NCBI RefSeq assembly: GCF_002847305.1 | Contig: NZ_CP025408.1 | Location: 2,315,001-2,379,000 of the forward strand | From: Paracoccus tegillarcae | Lineage (GTDB): Bacteria; Pseudomonadota; Alphaproteobacteria; Rhodobacterales; Rhodobacteraceae | Reading direction: 5' to 3' | DNA: 64,000 bases | In this document: positions 17,371 through 29,213 of the stretch, piece by piece | Layout of the letters: each line of letters starts with the position of its first letter | How positions within the stretch are numbered: position 1 is the stretch's first letter | Translations under genes and position numbers: made by a program | Notes under the pieces: model-generated | Told to the model about the DNA's origin: nothing | The model's input: the letters and a program-made list of their open reading frames with translations, nothing else | The model's database searches: none

Positions 17371-19038
17371 ATGCTGCAGATCGACCGCTGGAAGCGCATC
17401 CTGATCATCGGGCTTTGCGTGATCGGGCTGGCTTATGCCCTGCCCAACCTGTTCTACAAACGGGTCGAGGCCCATAACGACGCCATCGTCGCCGTCGAGC
17501 GCGCCGGAGGTGCCGCCACGCCCGAGCAAGAGGCGGCCATTGCGATGTGGCCGGGCTGGATGCCCGCATCGCTGGTCAATCTGGGGTTGGATCTGCGCGG
17601 CGGTGCGCATCTGCTGGCCGAGGTTCAGGTCGATCAGGTCTACAAGGCGCGCATCGACGCGCTGTGGCCCGAACTGCGCACGGCGCTGGCCGCGCAACGC
17701 GACGTCATCGGCGCGATCCGGCGCGTCGACTCGCCCACCGGCACGCTGGCGGTCGAAATCGAGAATGCCGACCAGATGGCCGTCGCGGTCGAGGCCGCGC
17801 GCGGTCTGGCCACGCCGGTTGCCACGCTGACCGGGGCCGGTCAGGACGATCTGGAGGTCACGGCACAGGGCAATACCCTGACCGTGCAACTGTCCGAGGC
17901 CGAAAAGGCCCTGACCGATGACCGCACCATTCTGCAATCGCTGGAAATCGTGCGTCGCCGCGTCGATGAGGTCGGCACCCGCGAACCCACCATCATGCGC
18001 CAGGGCGAGGATCGGATCCTGATCCAGGTGCCCGGCATCGGCTCGGCTGCCGAGTTGAAGGCGCTGATCGGCACCACGGCACAACTGACGTTCAACCCGG
18101 TGATCGCGTCCGGCGGTGATCCCGATGCTACCCCCGGCATCGGAGAGATCGTGCTGCCCTCGCAGGATCAGCCGGGCGTCTTTTACACGCTTGAGGAAAC
18201 GCCCGTCGTCACCGGCGAGGAACTGACCAACGCCGTGCCCGGTACCGACCAGAACGGTGCGCCCTCGGTCGATTTTCGCTTTAACCCTGCAGGCGCTCGC
18301 AAGTTCGGTGAATACACCAGCGCCAATGTCGGCCAGCCCTTTGCGATCATTCTGGACGGCGAGGTTATTTCCGCACCTGTGATCCGGCAGGCGATCACCA
18401 CCGGCTCTGGCCAGATTTCAGGCTCTATGGATTACGAGGGCGCCAATCGGCTGGCCGTGCTGCTGCGCGCAGGCGCCTTGCCGGCAGAACTGACCTTTCT
18501 GGAAGAACGCACCGTCGGCCCGGAACTGGGTCAGGACAGCATCGACGCGGGCAAGACCGCCTCGATCGTGGGCTTTGTTGCCGTGATCGCGCTGATGATC
18601 GCGTCCTACGGGCTGTTCGGGGTCTTCGCCTCGGTCGCGCTGATCATCAATATGGGGCTGGTCTTTGGCATCCTGTCGGTCATCGGCGCCACGCTGACCT
18701 TGCCCGGCATCGCCGGCATCGTGCTGACGATTGGTATGGCCGTTGATGCGAACGTGCTGGTCTTTGAGCGTATCCGCGAGGAATTGCGCAATTCCAGAGG
18801 CCCGGCACGCGCCATCGACAAGGGCTATCAGAATGCCATGTCGGCCATCGTCGATGCGAACATCACGACGCTGATTATCGCGGGCATCCTGTTCATGCTG
18901 GGCTCGGGTCCGGTCAAGGGCTTTGCCGTCACCCTGTCCATCGGGATCATCACCTCGGTCTTTACCGCGATCTGGGTGACCCGGCTGCTGATGGTGACAT
19001 GGTTCGAACGGCGCCGTCCGCGCCAGATCGAGGTGTAA
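17371..19038 (+). CDS. secD: Protein translocase subunit SecD
   Basis: 555 residues. Membrane segment 1 (about 10-27) and the GLDLRGGAHLLAEV motif near 73 start the protein, then a large periplasmic region (80-370) with VVRRRVDEVGTREPTIMRQG. Five further membrane segments occupy 380-550, containing the proton-path motif GMAVDANVLVFERIREE. SecD uses the proton gradient to help pull exported proteins across the inner membrane. The periplasmic part is somewhat shorter than in E. coli (615 residues), which is usual for alphaproteobacteria. Confidence 0.98.
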   Translation: MLQIDRWKRILIIGLCVIGLAYALPNLFYKRVEAHNDAIVAVERAGGAATPEQEAAIAMWPGWMPASLVNLGLDLRGGAHLLAEVQVDQVYKARIDALWPELRTALAAQRDVIGAIRRVDSPTGTLAVEIENADQMAVAVEAARGLATPVATLTGAGQDDLEVTAQGNTLTVQLSEAEKALTDDRTILQSLEIVRRRVDEVGTREPTIMRQGEDRILIQVPGIGSAAELKALIGTTAQLTFNPVIASGGDPDATPGIGEIVLPSQDQPGVFYTLEETPVVTGEELTNAVPGTDQNGAPSVDFRFNPAGARKFGEYTSANVGQPFAIILDGEVISAPVIRQAITTGSGQISGSMDYEGANRLAVLLRAGALPAELTFLEERTVGPELGQDSIDAGKTASIVGFVAVIALMIASYGLFGVFASVALIINMGLVFGILSVIGATLTLPGIAGIVLTIGMAVDANVLVFERIREELRNSRGPARAIDKGYQNAMSAIVDANITTLIIAGILFMLGSGPVKGFAVTLSIGIITSVFTAIWVTRLLMVTWFERRRPRQIEV

Positions 19039-19039
19039 A

Positions 19040-20020
19040 ATGGCTTTTCGTCTGAAACTTGTCCCCAACGACACCAAGATCGACTTTTTCAAATGGCAAA
19101 AGCTGACCTTTGGCTTTTCGGCGCTGCTGATGGTGTTGTCGGTCATTTGCCTGCTGGTCTTTGGGCTGAATTTCGGCATCGACTTCCGTGGCGGTACAAC
19201 CATCCGCACCGAGGCGACCCAGCCCATCGATGTGGGGGCCTATCGCGAGGCGATGCAGCCGCTGAACCTTGGCGACGTGGCCATCACGCAGGTCTTTGAC
19301 CCCAGCTTTGACGCGGATCAGCATGTGGCCCAGGTGCGTATTTCGGCGCAGGACGGTGCCGAGGCGGTGACGCCCGACACCATTCTGGCCGTCGAGGCCG
19401 CGCTGCAAGAGGTTGATCCGACCGTGACCTTTCCATCGGTCGAATCGGTCGGCCCCAAGGTCTCGGGCGAATTGATCCAGACCGCGATCTATTCGGTTCT
19501 GGCCTCGCTGATCGCGATTTCGGTCTATATCTGGCTGCGCTTTGAATGGCAGTTCTCGGTCGGTGCGATCGTGGCACTGATCCATGACGTGCTGATCACC
19601 ATGGGTGTGTTTGCGCTGTTCCAGATCAAATTCGATCTGGCAACGGTGGCGGCGCTGCTGACCATCGTGGGCTACTCGATCAACGACACGGTCGTCGTGT
19701 TCGACCGTCTGCGAGAGAACCTGATGAAGTTCAAGAAGATGCCATTGCGCGACGTGATGAACCTGTCGGTGAACGAGACCCTGTCGCGGACGGTCATGAC
19801 CTCTGGCACCACGCTGGTGGCGCTGATCGCGCTGTTGGTTCTGGGCGGCGACGTGATCCGCAGCTTTGTGTTTGCCATCACTTTCGGGATCGTGATCGGT
19901 ACCTATTCCTCGGTCTATGTGGCCAAGAACGTGGTGCTGTGGCTGGGCGTCAAGCGTGACTGGTCCAAGCCCGATCCCAAGGCGGCGGGCACCCAGTTCA
20001 ACGAAGGCGGCACTCCCTGA
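19040..20020 (+). CDS. secF: Protein translocase subunit SecF
   Basis: 326 residues with the SecF pattern: a first membrane segment about 24-44, the motif FGIDFRGGTTIRTEA near 50, a periplasmic loop to about 145, and five membrane segments containing VGYSINDTVVVFDRLREN near 212 and SGTTLVALIALLVLGG. It forms the SecDF complex with the gene one base upstream. Its stop overlaps the next start (TGATG). Confidence 0.98.
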   Translation: MAFRLKLVPNDTKIDFFKWQKLTFGFSALLMVLSVICLLVFGLNFGIDFRGGTTIRTEATQPIDVGAYREAMQPLNLGDVAITQVFDPSFDADQHVAQVRISAQDGAEAVTPDTILAVEAALQEVDPTVTFPSVESVGPKVSGELIQTAIYSVLASLIAISVYIWLRFEWQFSVGAIVALIHDVLITMGVFALFQIKFDLATVAALLTIVGYSINDTVVVFDRLRENLMKFKKMPLRDVMNLSVNETLSRTVMTSGTTLVALIALLVLGGDVIRSFVFAITFGIVIGTYSSVYVAKNVVLWLGVKRDWSKPDPKAAGTQFNEGGTP

Positions 20021-20373
20021 TGGCGATGCGGCCCACCGATTTCGCGGGCGCTGTGCCGGTGGACGGTTACGGGCCGGGGTTCTTTCGGGTTGCCGACAAG
20101 GTGCATCAGGGGCCCGTTCTGGTGATGCAGAGCGGGGCAAAGGATTGGGGCGGGCTGGATGATCGCGCGCCCTTGCTGGCATTGGCCGGTCAGGTCGATG
20201 TGCTGTTTCTGGGCATGGGCGCCGAGATCGCGCGCGCGCCCGCCGATCTGGTTGCTGAACTGGAACAGGCCGGCGTGATGGTCGAGGCAATGGCATCGCC
20301 CACTGCCGCGCGCACCTATAATGTCACCCTGTCCGAAGGCCGCAGGGTCGCCTGCGCGCTTTTGCCCGTATGA
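20020..20373 (+). CDS. Mth938-like domain protein (DUF498)
   Basis: 117 residues matching the Mth938 domain: [46 protein letters not shown] and a C-terminal [20 protein letters not shown]. This small alpha/beta fold is found alone in many alphaproteobacteria between secF and ccmA, and related proteins in mitochondria (NDUFAF3) assist complex I assembly. The local conservation suggests a role in membrane-complex biogenesis, but that is inference. It overlaps both neighbours (TGATG and ATGA), so it is co-translated. Confidence 0.93.
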   Translation: MAMRPTDFAGAVPVDGYGPGFFRVADKVHQGPVLVMQSGAKDWGGLDDRAPLLALAGQVDVLFLGMGAEIARAPADLVAELEQAGVMVEAMASPTAARTYNVTLSEGRRVACALLPV

Positions 20374-20999
20374 GCCTGCTGGCCGTCCAGGATCTTGCCG
20401 TTGCACGCGGCGGGATGCGGGCGGTCGAAGGTATCTCGTTTACCTTGGACAAGGGCGAGGCGCTGATCCTGCGCGGCCCCAATGGCGTCGGCAAGACGAC
20501 GCTGCTGCGTACCGTGGCGGGCCTGCAGCCGCCCGTCGCTGGCCGGATCGAGATGCCCGAGGATGCCGTCGCCTATGCCGCCCATGCCGACGGGTTGAAA
20601 GGCGCGCTGAGCGTCAGCGAAAATCTGCGCTTCTGGTCGCGGGTCTTTGGCGGCGGCGCGATTGGCGGTGCATTGGCCGCGATGAACCTGGGCGCCCTGA
20701 CAGACCGGCCGGCTGCCAGCCTGTCGGCGGGGCAGAAACGTCGATTGGGGCTGGCGCGGCTGCTGGTCACCGGCAGGCCGCTATGGGTTCTGGACGAGCC
20801 GACGGTTTCGCTGGACGCGGCCTCGGTGGACCTGTTTACCGCAGCCGTTCGCGCGCATCTGTCGGCAGGCGGGGCCGCGCTGATGGCCACGCATATCGAC
20901 TTGGGTCTGGATGAGGCGCGGGTGATGGACCTGACCGCCTGCCGCGCCAAGTCTGACCGGATCGACAAGCCCGCCGGTTTCAATGAGGCATTTGCATGA
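20370..20999 (+). CDS. ccmA: Heme exporter ATP-binding protein CcmA
   Basis: 209 residues, an ABC ATPase with Walker [12 protein letters not shown] near residue 35, signature [15 protein letters not shown] near 119, Walker [10 protein letters not shown] near 142 and the H-loop ATHIDLGL. With CcmB it forms the ABC unit that releases holo-CcmE from CcmC during cytochrome c maturation. The start overlaps the Mth938 gene (ATGA). Confidence 0.96.
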   Translation: MSLLAVQDLAVARGGMRAVEGISFTLDKGEALILRGPNGVGKTTLLRTVAGLQPPVAGRIEMPEDAVAYAAHADGLKGALSVSENLRFWSRVFGGGAIGGALAAMNLGALTDRPAASLSAGQKRRLGLARLLVTGRPLWVLDEPTVSLDAASVDLFTAAVRAHLSAGGAALMATHIDLGLDEARVMDLTACRAKSDRIDKPAGFNEAFA

Positions 21000-21066
21000 C
21001 CGGGAAACGCATCTGCCGCTATGCGACAGGCGGATTACCGGACCCCGCGCGTCGCAGGGGCGTCAC

Positions 21067-21723
21067 ATGATCGCCCTGCTGTTGCGCGACCTGACCCTTG
21101 CGACACGCGCGGGTGGTGGCTTTGGCCTTGGCTTGGCGTTCTTTTTGATCCTCTGCACGCTGGTGCCTTTCGGCATCGGGCCGCAGGGCGCGACGCTGGC
21201 GCTGATCGCGCCGGGCATCTTGTGGGTGGGCGCGCTGTTGGCCTGCCTGTTGTCGCTGGACCGGATTTTCGCGCTGGATCTTGAGGATGGCAGTCTGGAC
21301 CTGTTGGCCACCGCGCCGATCCCGCTGGAAGGCGTGGTCGCGATCAAGGCGCTTGCGCATTGGATCACCACCGGCTTGCCGCTGGTCGTTGCTGCGCCGC
21401 TGTTCGGGTTGCTGCTGAACCTGCCGCCGGCAACGATGCCCTGGCTTGTGGTGTCGCTGCTGGTCGGTACGCCGGCGCTGTCGATGCTGGGCGCCTTTGG
21501 TGCCGCGATCACCGTGGGGCTGCGGCGCGGCGGTCTACTTTTGTCGCTCTTGGTTCTGCCGCTTTATATCCCCACGCTGATCTTTGGGGCCGAAGTGATC
21601 CGGCGCGGGGCCGAAGGGGCCAGCATGGCCACGCCGCTGGCCTTTCTGGCCGGCATCACGGCGGCCACGCTGGCGCTGATACCATTTGCCGCCGCCGCCG
21701 CGTTGCGGGTCAATCTGCGGTGA
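21067..21723 (+). CDS. ccmB: Heme exporter membrane protein CcmB
   Basis: 218 residues with six predicted membrane segments and the CcmB signatures LLLRDLTLATRAGGG at the N-terminus, DRIFALDLEDGSLDLL near 70 and LPLYIPTLIFGAEVI near 165. The ATG at 21067 gives the usual family length (about 220); an in-frame start at 20983 would overlap ccmA and add 28 hydrophilic residues not found in the family. A 67-base gap separates it from ccmA. Confidence 0.96.
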   Translation: MIALLLRDLTLATRAGGGFGLGLAFFLILCTLVPFGIGPQGATLALIAPGILWVGALLACLLSLDRIFALDLEDGSLDLLATAPIPLEGVVAIKALAHWITTGLPLVVAAPLFGLLLNLPPATMPWLVVSLLVGTPALSMLGAFGAAITVGLRRGGLLLSLLVLPLYIPTLIFGAEVIRRGAEGASMATPLAFLAGITAATLALIPFAAAAALRVNLR

Positions 21724-21764
21724 TCGGGGTTGAGCGGCCCCGAGCCGAAGGATAGGGAAACCGC

Positions 21765-22490
21765 ATGTCGCTTTGGGAATATGCAAACCCGGTCAAATTC
21801 ATGCGCCTGTCGGGCGCTGTCCTGCCATGGGCGGTCTTTGCTGCGGCCTTCTGCACCATCGGTGGGCTGGTCTGGGGCTTTCTGACGCCCGAGGATTATC
21901 GGCAGGGATCCACCGTCAAGATCGTGTTCATCCATGTGCCCGCTGCGATGATGGCGATCAATATCTGGGTGATGATGCTGGTCGCCTCGCTGATCTGGCT
22001 GATCCGGCGGCACCATGTCAGCGCGCTGGCCGCCAAGGCCGCGGCACCCATCGGCGCGGTAATGACGCTGATTGCGCTGGCGACCGGGGCGATCTGGGGC
22101 CAGCCGATGTGGGGAACATGGTGGGAATGGGACCCCAGGCTGACCAGTTTCCTGATCCTGTTCCTGTTTTATGTCGGCTATATTGCGCTATGGCCGGCGG
22201 TCGATGATGCTGACAGCGCCGCCGATCTGACCGGCTGGCTGTGCATCGTCGGCTCGGTCTTTGCGCTGCTGTCGCGCTATGCAGTGCTGTTCTGGAACCA
22301 GGGTCTGCATCAGGGCGCATCGCTGTCGGTGGCGCCGGGCGAACGGATGAGCGCGGTCTACCGCTATCCGCTTTACCTGACGATGCTGGGCTTTTTCCTG
22401 CTGTTTCTGGCGCTGTTGCTGATCCGCACGCGCACCGAGATCCGCCGCCGGCGTCTGGCGGCATTACAGGCGCGGGAGGCACGGGCATGA
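21765..22490 (+). CDS. ccmC: Heme transporter CcmC
   Basis: 241 residues, six membrane segments. The heme-handling tryptophan-rich motif WGTWWEWDPRLTS is near residue 115. Conserved histidines lie before it (IHVPAAMMAIN, near 60) and after it (WNQGLHQGASL, near 180). CcmC loads heme onto CcmE. The gene follows ccmB after 41 bases and overlaps ccmD by ATGA. Confidence 0.97.
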   Translation: MSLWEYANPVKFMRLSGAVLPWAVFAAAFCTIGGLVWGFLTPEDYRQGSTVKIVFIHVPAAMMAINIWVMMLVASLIWLIRRHHVSALAAKAAAPIGAVMTLIALATGAIWGQPMWGTWWEWDPRLTSFLILFLFYVGYIALWPAVDDADSAADLTGWLCIVGSVFALLSRYAVLFWNQGLHQGASLSVAPGERMSAVYRYPLYLTMLGFFLLFLALLLIRTRTEIRRRRLAALQAREARA

Positions 22491-22630
22491 TCGAACTGGG
22501 TAAATACGCCAGCACCGTGCTGATGGCCTATGGTGTGTCGCTGGCTTTGCTGGCGGGGCTGATCTGGCAGACGGTCAGCGCCAGCAAACGGGCACGCCGT
22601 GCATTGGAGGCGCAGGAACGCGATGGCTAG
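22487..22630 (+). CDS. ccmD: Heme exporter protein CcmD
   Basis: 47 residues: one membrane helix preceded by LGKYASTVLMAYGVSLALL and followed by a basic tail (SKRARRALEAQ), the standard CcmD form. It stabilises the CcmABC-CcmE complex. It overlaps ccmC by four bases and ccmG by eight. Confidence 0.92.
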   Translation: MIELGKYASTVLMAYGVSLALLAGLIWQTVSASKRARRALEAQERDG

Positions 22631-23168
22631 GCTTTCACCTCTGATGATGGCACCGCCGCTGATCTTTGCGGCGCTGGCGGGGATGTTTCTGTGGGGAATG
22701 GGACGCGAGGATCCGGACCAGCTGCCGTCTAGTTTCATCGGACGCGAGGCGCCGGCGCTGCCGGTGACCACGCTGCCGGGCAAGACCCGACTGACCGATG
22801 AGATGCTGCGTCAGCCGGGGGTCAAGCTGGTGAATTTCTGGGCCAGCTGGTGCCCGCCCTGCCGGGCCGAGCATCCGACGCTGACGGCGTTATCTGCGGA
22901 ATTGCCGGTCTACGGGGTCGATCTGAAGGACCCGGAGGCGCAGGCGATTGCCTTTCTGGACGATCATGGCGACCCGTTTCACGCAATCGCCACAGATCCC
23001 AACGGTCGCGGCGCGATCGACTGGGGCGTGACCGCCCCGCCCGAGACCTTCATCATCGACGGCGAGGGCCGGGTTCTTTATCGCTTTGCCGGGCCCTTGG
23101 TGCGCGAGGATTATACCAACCGCTTTTTGCCCGAACTGGAAAAGGCGCGCGCCGCCGAGGGCAACTGA
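22623..23168 (+). CDS. ccmG: Thiol:disulfide interchange protein CcmG/DsbE
   Basis: 181 residues. An N-terminal membrane anchor (about 6-24) precedes a periplasmic thioredoxin domain with FWASWCPPCRAEHP near residue 75 and the conserved GVTAPPETFIIDGEGRVLYR near 138. It reduces apocytochrome c before heme attachment. ATG 22623 overlaps ccmD. ccmE, ccmF and ccmH are not in this window, as expected where the ccm genes are split between loci. Confidence 0.96.
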   Translation: MARLSPLMMAPPLIFAALAGMFLWGMGREDPDQLPSSFIGREAPALPVTTLPGKTRLTDEMLRQPGVKLVNFWASWCPPCRAEHPTLTALSAELPVYGVDLKDPEAQAIAFLDDHGDPFHAIATDPNGRGAIDWGVTAPPETFIIDGEGRVLYRFAGPLVREDYTNRFLPELEKARAAEGN

Positions 23169-23272
23169 TCCCCCGCGCGGACCGCTCCGCATAGCATGAA
23201 CCAAGGCTAAGGCTTGCACCTTGTGATTGCGCGCGCCAGACTGATCCCGAACCATATCAGGGAGGGGATGTG

Positions 23273-25075
23273 ATGCGGACGGGATTTTGTCTGGTAACGG
23301 CGTTGCTGATGGGCAGCACCGCTTATGCTCAACAGGCCGCTGATGCGGTGGCGCCCGAGGCTGCCACCGAAACGGTTGAAACGGATGCGTTTGCCGATCT
23401 GTCGCAGGCCGCGCAGGATGCGATGGCCGCGAAAGAGGCGGGTCAGCCAGTGGCGGCTGACAACTGGATGGTCACTGCGGCCAACCCGCTGGCGGTCGAG
23501 GCCGGCGCAAAGGTGCTGGAGGCCGGCGGCAGTGCTGCGGATGCGATGGTTGCGGTGCAACTGGTGCTGGGTTTGGCCGAACCGCAAAGCAGCGGCTTGG
23601 GCGGCGGGGCCTTTCTGGTCTGGTATGACGCCGCATCTGGCGAGATGACGACGCTGGACGCGCGCGAAATGGCGCCCGCAGCCGCCACGCCGACGCTGTT
23701 TCAGACCGAGGAAGGCGAGCCGCTGGAATTCTTTGACGCGGTGGTCGGTGGCCGTTCGGTCGGTGTGCCGGGCACGCCTGCCTTGCTGGAAGAGGCGCAT
23801 CGGCGTTGGGGCAAGGCCAATTGGGGCGGTCTTTTCGATGATGCAATCGCGCTGGCCGAAGATGGCTTTGCCGTGTCGCCGCGTCTGGCCGAACTGGTCG
23901 CGGGCGAGGGCGAGGATTTGCAGCGCGATCCGGCTGTGACCGACTATTTCTTTCCCGAAGGTGCGGCCGTCGCGGCGGGCGATACGCTGACCAACCAGGC
24001 TTATGCGGATGTGCTGCGCCGGATGGCGGCAGAGGGCAGTGATGCGTTCTACACCGGCGATATCGCCGCTGGCATCGTCGCGGCAGTGCAGGGCGCTGAC
24101 TGGAACCCCGGCGTGATGACGATGGACGATCTGGCGCGCTATCGCGTGGTCGAACGGCCGCCGGTCTGCGTGGAATATCGCGCCCATGACGTCTGCGGCA
24201 TGGGGCCGCCCTCATCTGGGGCGCTGACGGTTGGTCAAATTCTGGGCATGGTTGGTGGCTATGATCTGGCCGCTCTGGGCCATGACAATCCGGAAAGCTG
24301 GCGGCTGATCGGCGATGCCTCGCGTTTGGCCTTTGCTGACCGGGGGCGTTACATGGCTGACAGTGACTTCGTGCCGATGCCGACGGAAGGGCTGGTCGCG
24401 CCGGATTATCTGGCCGAACGCGGGGCGCTGCTGTCTGGCGATGATGTCCTGCCCGAGGTCAGCGCCGGTTCGCCCGGCTGGTCCCACGCCATGCTGTGGG
24501 GGCAGGACAGCGCGATCGAGTTTCCCTCGACCTCGCATATCTCGATCGTTGACGGCGACGGCAATGCGCTGTCGATGACGACGACCATCGAAAGCGGCTT
24601 TGGCGCGCGGATCATGGCCAACGGGTTCCTGCTGAACAACGAGCTGACTGATTTCAGCTTTGAGACGCATGACGACGCGGGCTATCCCATCGCCAACCGG
24701 GTCGAGCCGGGCAAGCGACCTCGGTCCTCCATGGCGCCGACCATCGTGCTCAGCGATGGCGCGCCCGTGCTGGTCATCGGTTCGCCCGGTGGCAGCAGGA
24801 TCATCGGCTATGTCGCCAAGGCGGTCATCGGGCATCTTGATTGGGGTCTGGATGTGCAGCAGGCCATCGGTTTGCCAAATATCGTGAATCGCTTCGGGCC
24901 GCTGGATGTCGAACAGGGCACCGGCGCGACCGAGATGTCGCAGGCGCTGACCGATCTGGGCTTTGAGGTAAACGAATCCGAACTGAATTCGGGCCTGCAC
25001 GGCATCGCGATCACGCCCGAAGGGCTGGAAGGCGGTGCCGATCCGCGGCGCGAAGGCATCGCATTGGGCGGCTGA
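23273..25075 (+). CDS. ggt: Gamma-glutamyltransferase
   Basis: 600 residues, an Ntn-hydrolase precursor exported by an N-terminal signal peptide (MRTGFCLVTALLMGSTAYAQ). The catalytic Thr is Thr420 in FPSTSHISIVDGDG, where self-cleavage makes a subunit of about 181 residues. GFLLNNELTDFSF, KRPRSSMAPTIV and GSPGGSRIIGYV are the other family motifs. It cleaves glutathione and other gamma-glutamyl compounds in the periplasm. GGGAGGGG lies just upstream; a GTG one codon earlier is an alternative start. A spacer of about 45 residues after the signal peptide is Ala/Glu-rich. Confidence 0.95.
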   Translation: MRTGFCLVTALLMGSTAYAQQAADAVAPEAATETVETDAFADLSQAAQDAMAAKEAGQPVAADNWMVTAANPLAVEAGAKVLEAGGSAADAMVAVQLVLGLAEPQSSGLGGGAFLVWYDAASGEMTTLDAREMAPAAATPTLFQTEEGEPLEFFDAVVGGRSVGVPGTPALLEEAHRRWGKANWGGLFDDAIALAEDGFAVSPRLAELVAGEGEDLQRDPAVTDYFFPEGAAVAAGDTLTNQAYADVLRRMAAEGSDAFYTGDIAAGIVAAVQGADWNPGVMTMDDLARYRVVERPPVCVEYRAHDVCGMGPPSSGALTVGQILGMVGGYDLAALGHDNPESWRLIGDASRLAFADRGRYMADSDFVPMPTEGLVAPDYLAERGALLSGDDVLPEVSAGSPGWSHAMLWGQDSAIEFPSTSHISIVDGDGNALSMTTTIESGFGARIMANGFLLNNELTDFSFETHDDAGYPIANRVEPGKRPRSSMAPTIVLSDGAPVLVIGSPGGSRIIGYVAKAVIGHLDWGLDVQQAIGLPNIVNRFGPLDVEQGTGATEMSQALTDLGFEVNESELNSGLHGIAITPEGLEGGADPRREGIALGG

Positions 25076-25100
25076 CCCCACCCGCAACGTCGAAAGGAAT

Positions 25101-25134
25101 GCGCCCCCGTTCAACAGAGCGGGGGCGCTTTTCA
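25101..25134 (+). terminator. Rho-independent terminator of ggt
   Basis: Perfect 9-base stem GCGCCCCCG / CGGGGGCGC with a 10-base loop, followed by TTTTC, 25 bases after the ggt stop. There is no U-run on the other strand, so it serves the rightward gene. Confidence 0.92.
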
Positions 25135-25156
25135 TTCAGGCAATGGGCAGTTGCGC

Positions 25157-25924
25157 TCAGGTCAGTGCCAGGAAGTTGGGCTGACCGTTCGACGCCGACA
25201 AACCGCCATCGACCGGCAGGACCACGCCGCTGACAAAGCTGGCATCGGGCCCGGCAAGAAAGGCCACCACATTGGCGACTTCTTCGGGCTCGACCAGACG
25301 ACCCATCGGGATCCGCGAGGCCAGAGCCTGCATTGCCGCAGGATTTTCCTGCAAGCCGCTGGCCAGACGCGTATTGGTGGTGGCCGGCGCGACGGCATTG
25401 ACCCGCACGCCTGCCGTGCCGAGTTCCAGCGCCAGCCCCATGGTCATCAGGCTGACCGCGCCTTTCGAGGTGTTGTACCCATACATGCCCCAATCACCGC
25501 CCATGCCGGAGACCGAGGATACATTGACGACGTTGCCCTTGGTCTTGCGCAGTTCGGGTAAAGCGGCCAGCGTCACATTGCGAACGCCGCCGACATTGAT
25601 CGCCAGCATGGCCTGAAAATCCTCGTCCGACAGCGTCTCTGCCGTGCCGGGCTTGACCACGCCGGCATTGTTGACGACCACATCGATGCGCCCGAATGTC
25701 TCGACGGCGATCTTGACGATATTCGCGGCATCCTCGGTGCTCGACACGTCGCCCTGGGCCACGGCGGTGATATCCTCGCCGATTTCCCCGGCCAGTTCGG
25801 TCAGTCCGTCCTTGCTGCGCCCGTTCAGCACAACATTATAGCCGTCCTTGGCAAATCGCAGCGCGGTCGCGCGACCAATCCCGGTCGCGGCACCCGTAAC
25901 GATGGCTGTTTTCTTGTCGGTCAT
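25157..25924 (-). CDS. Short-chain dehydrogenase/reductase (3-oxoacyl-ACP reductase-like)
   Basis: 255 residues of the classical SDR family: cofactor motif VTGAATGIGRATALRFA near residue 10, NNAGVV near 88, catalytic Ser in VSSVSGMGG near 140, and Y-x-x-x-K in YGYNTSKGAVS near 154, then PVDGGLSASNGQ at the end. GGAGGA seven bases upstream supports ATG 25924. It stands alone, so the substrate cannot be deduced; NAD(H) or NADP(H) specificity is also open. Confidence 0.93.
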   Translation of the reverse strand: MTDKKTAIVTGAATGIGRATALRFAKDGYNVVLNGRSKDGLTELAGEIGEDITAVAQGDVSSTEDAANIVKIAVETFGRIDVVVNNAGVVKPGTAETLSDEDFQAMLAINVGGVRNVTLAALPELRKTKGNVVNVSSVSGMGGDWGMYGYNTSKGAVSLMTMGLALELGTAGVRVNAVAPATTNTRLASGLQENPAAMQALASRIPMGRLVEPEEVANVVAFLAGPDASFVSGVVLPVDGGLSASNGQPNFLALT

Positions 25925-26228
25925 GACAACGTCCTCCGTTTCAGAAACTGTTGATTGCCAGTTCACCTATGGCCGGGTTTCATGCGTTCAATGCGTGAAT
26001 GAACTGACGTCGTGTCATTGCGTGGCCAGCCTGAAAGCATCGTGTCCGGGTGGCGAGAAATGGCCGTGCGCAGGAAGCACGGAAAGATTGTCGGCGGCGC
26101 GCTGCCCGAACGTCTTGCCAGCATAGCAGAAAATCCCGTGCATTTCAGTGGGGGGATTACCAATATGAAAAAACCCCCGGCCTTTCAGCCGGGGGTTTCT
26201 GATTTGGTTCGATCAGCCGATCAGCCGA
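25925..26228. other. Intergenic region between acnA and the SDR gene
   Basis: About 300 bases. It carries the acnA terminator (26171-26198) and, next to the SDR start, the promoter region of that gene. Three tandem 8-mers (GATCAGCC twice, then GATCAGGC) at 26211-26234 run into the acnA stop codon. No credible small gene was found on either strand. Confidence 0.6.
26171..26198 (-). terminator. Rho-independent terminator of acnA
   Basis: An 11-base stem AAACCCCCGGC / GCCGGGGGTTT with a six-base loop; read leftward it ends in GGGGGTTTTTTC. It starts about 30 bases after the acnA stop. T-rich ends on both strands could also let it act on transcription from the left. Confidence 0.93.
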
Positions 26229-28997
<2,769 letters not shown>

Positions 28998-29213
28998 CGG
29001 GGCCTCCCTGTCTGCGATTGGATGGGTGTGGCTGCGGATCTAACTAGCTGTGCACAAAGCGCCCCTGAGGCGCAAGGCTTGGCATTGTTTCGGTATGCGA
29101 CGGTATACTGTTATTGGCATTGTTGCGCAAGGGGCACTATAGGCCCGGTGGCGCGCTGTTAACATAGGGGTGATTTGGCCTTTCCCACCAGCAGGGCCTA
29201 TTCATGAGGCGAG

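Noticed and set aside
20983..21066. A longer N-terminus for CcmB
   Set aside because: It overlaps the ccmA stop and adds hydrophilic residues not seen in the family. ATG 21067 gives the normal length.
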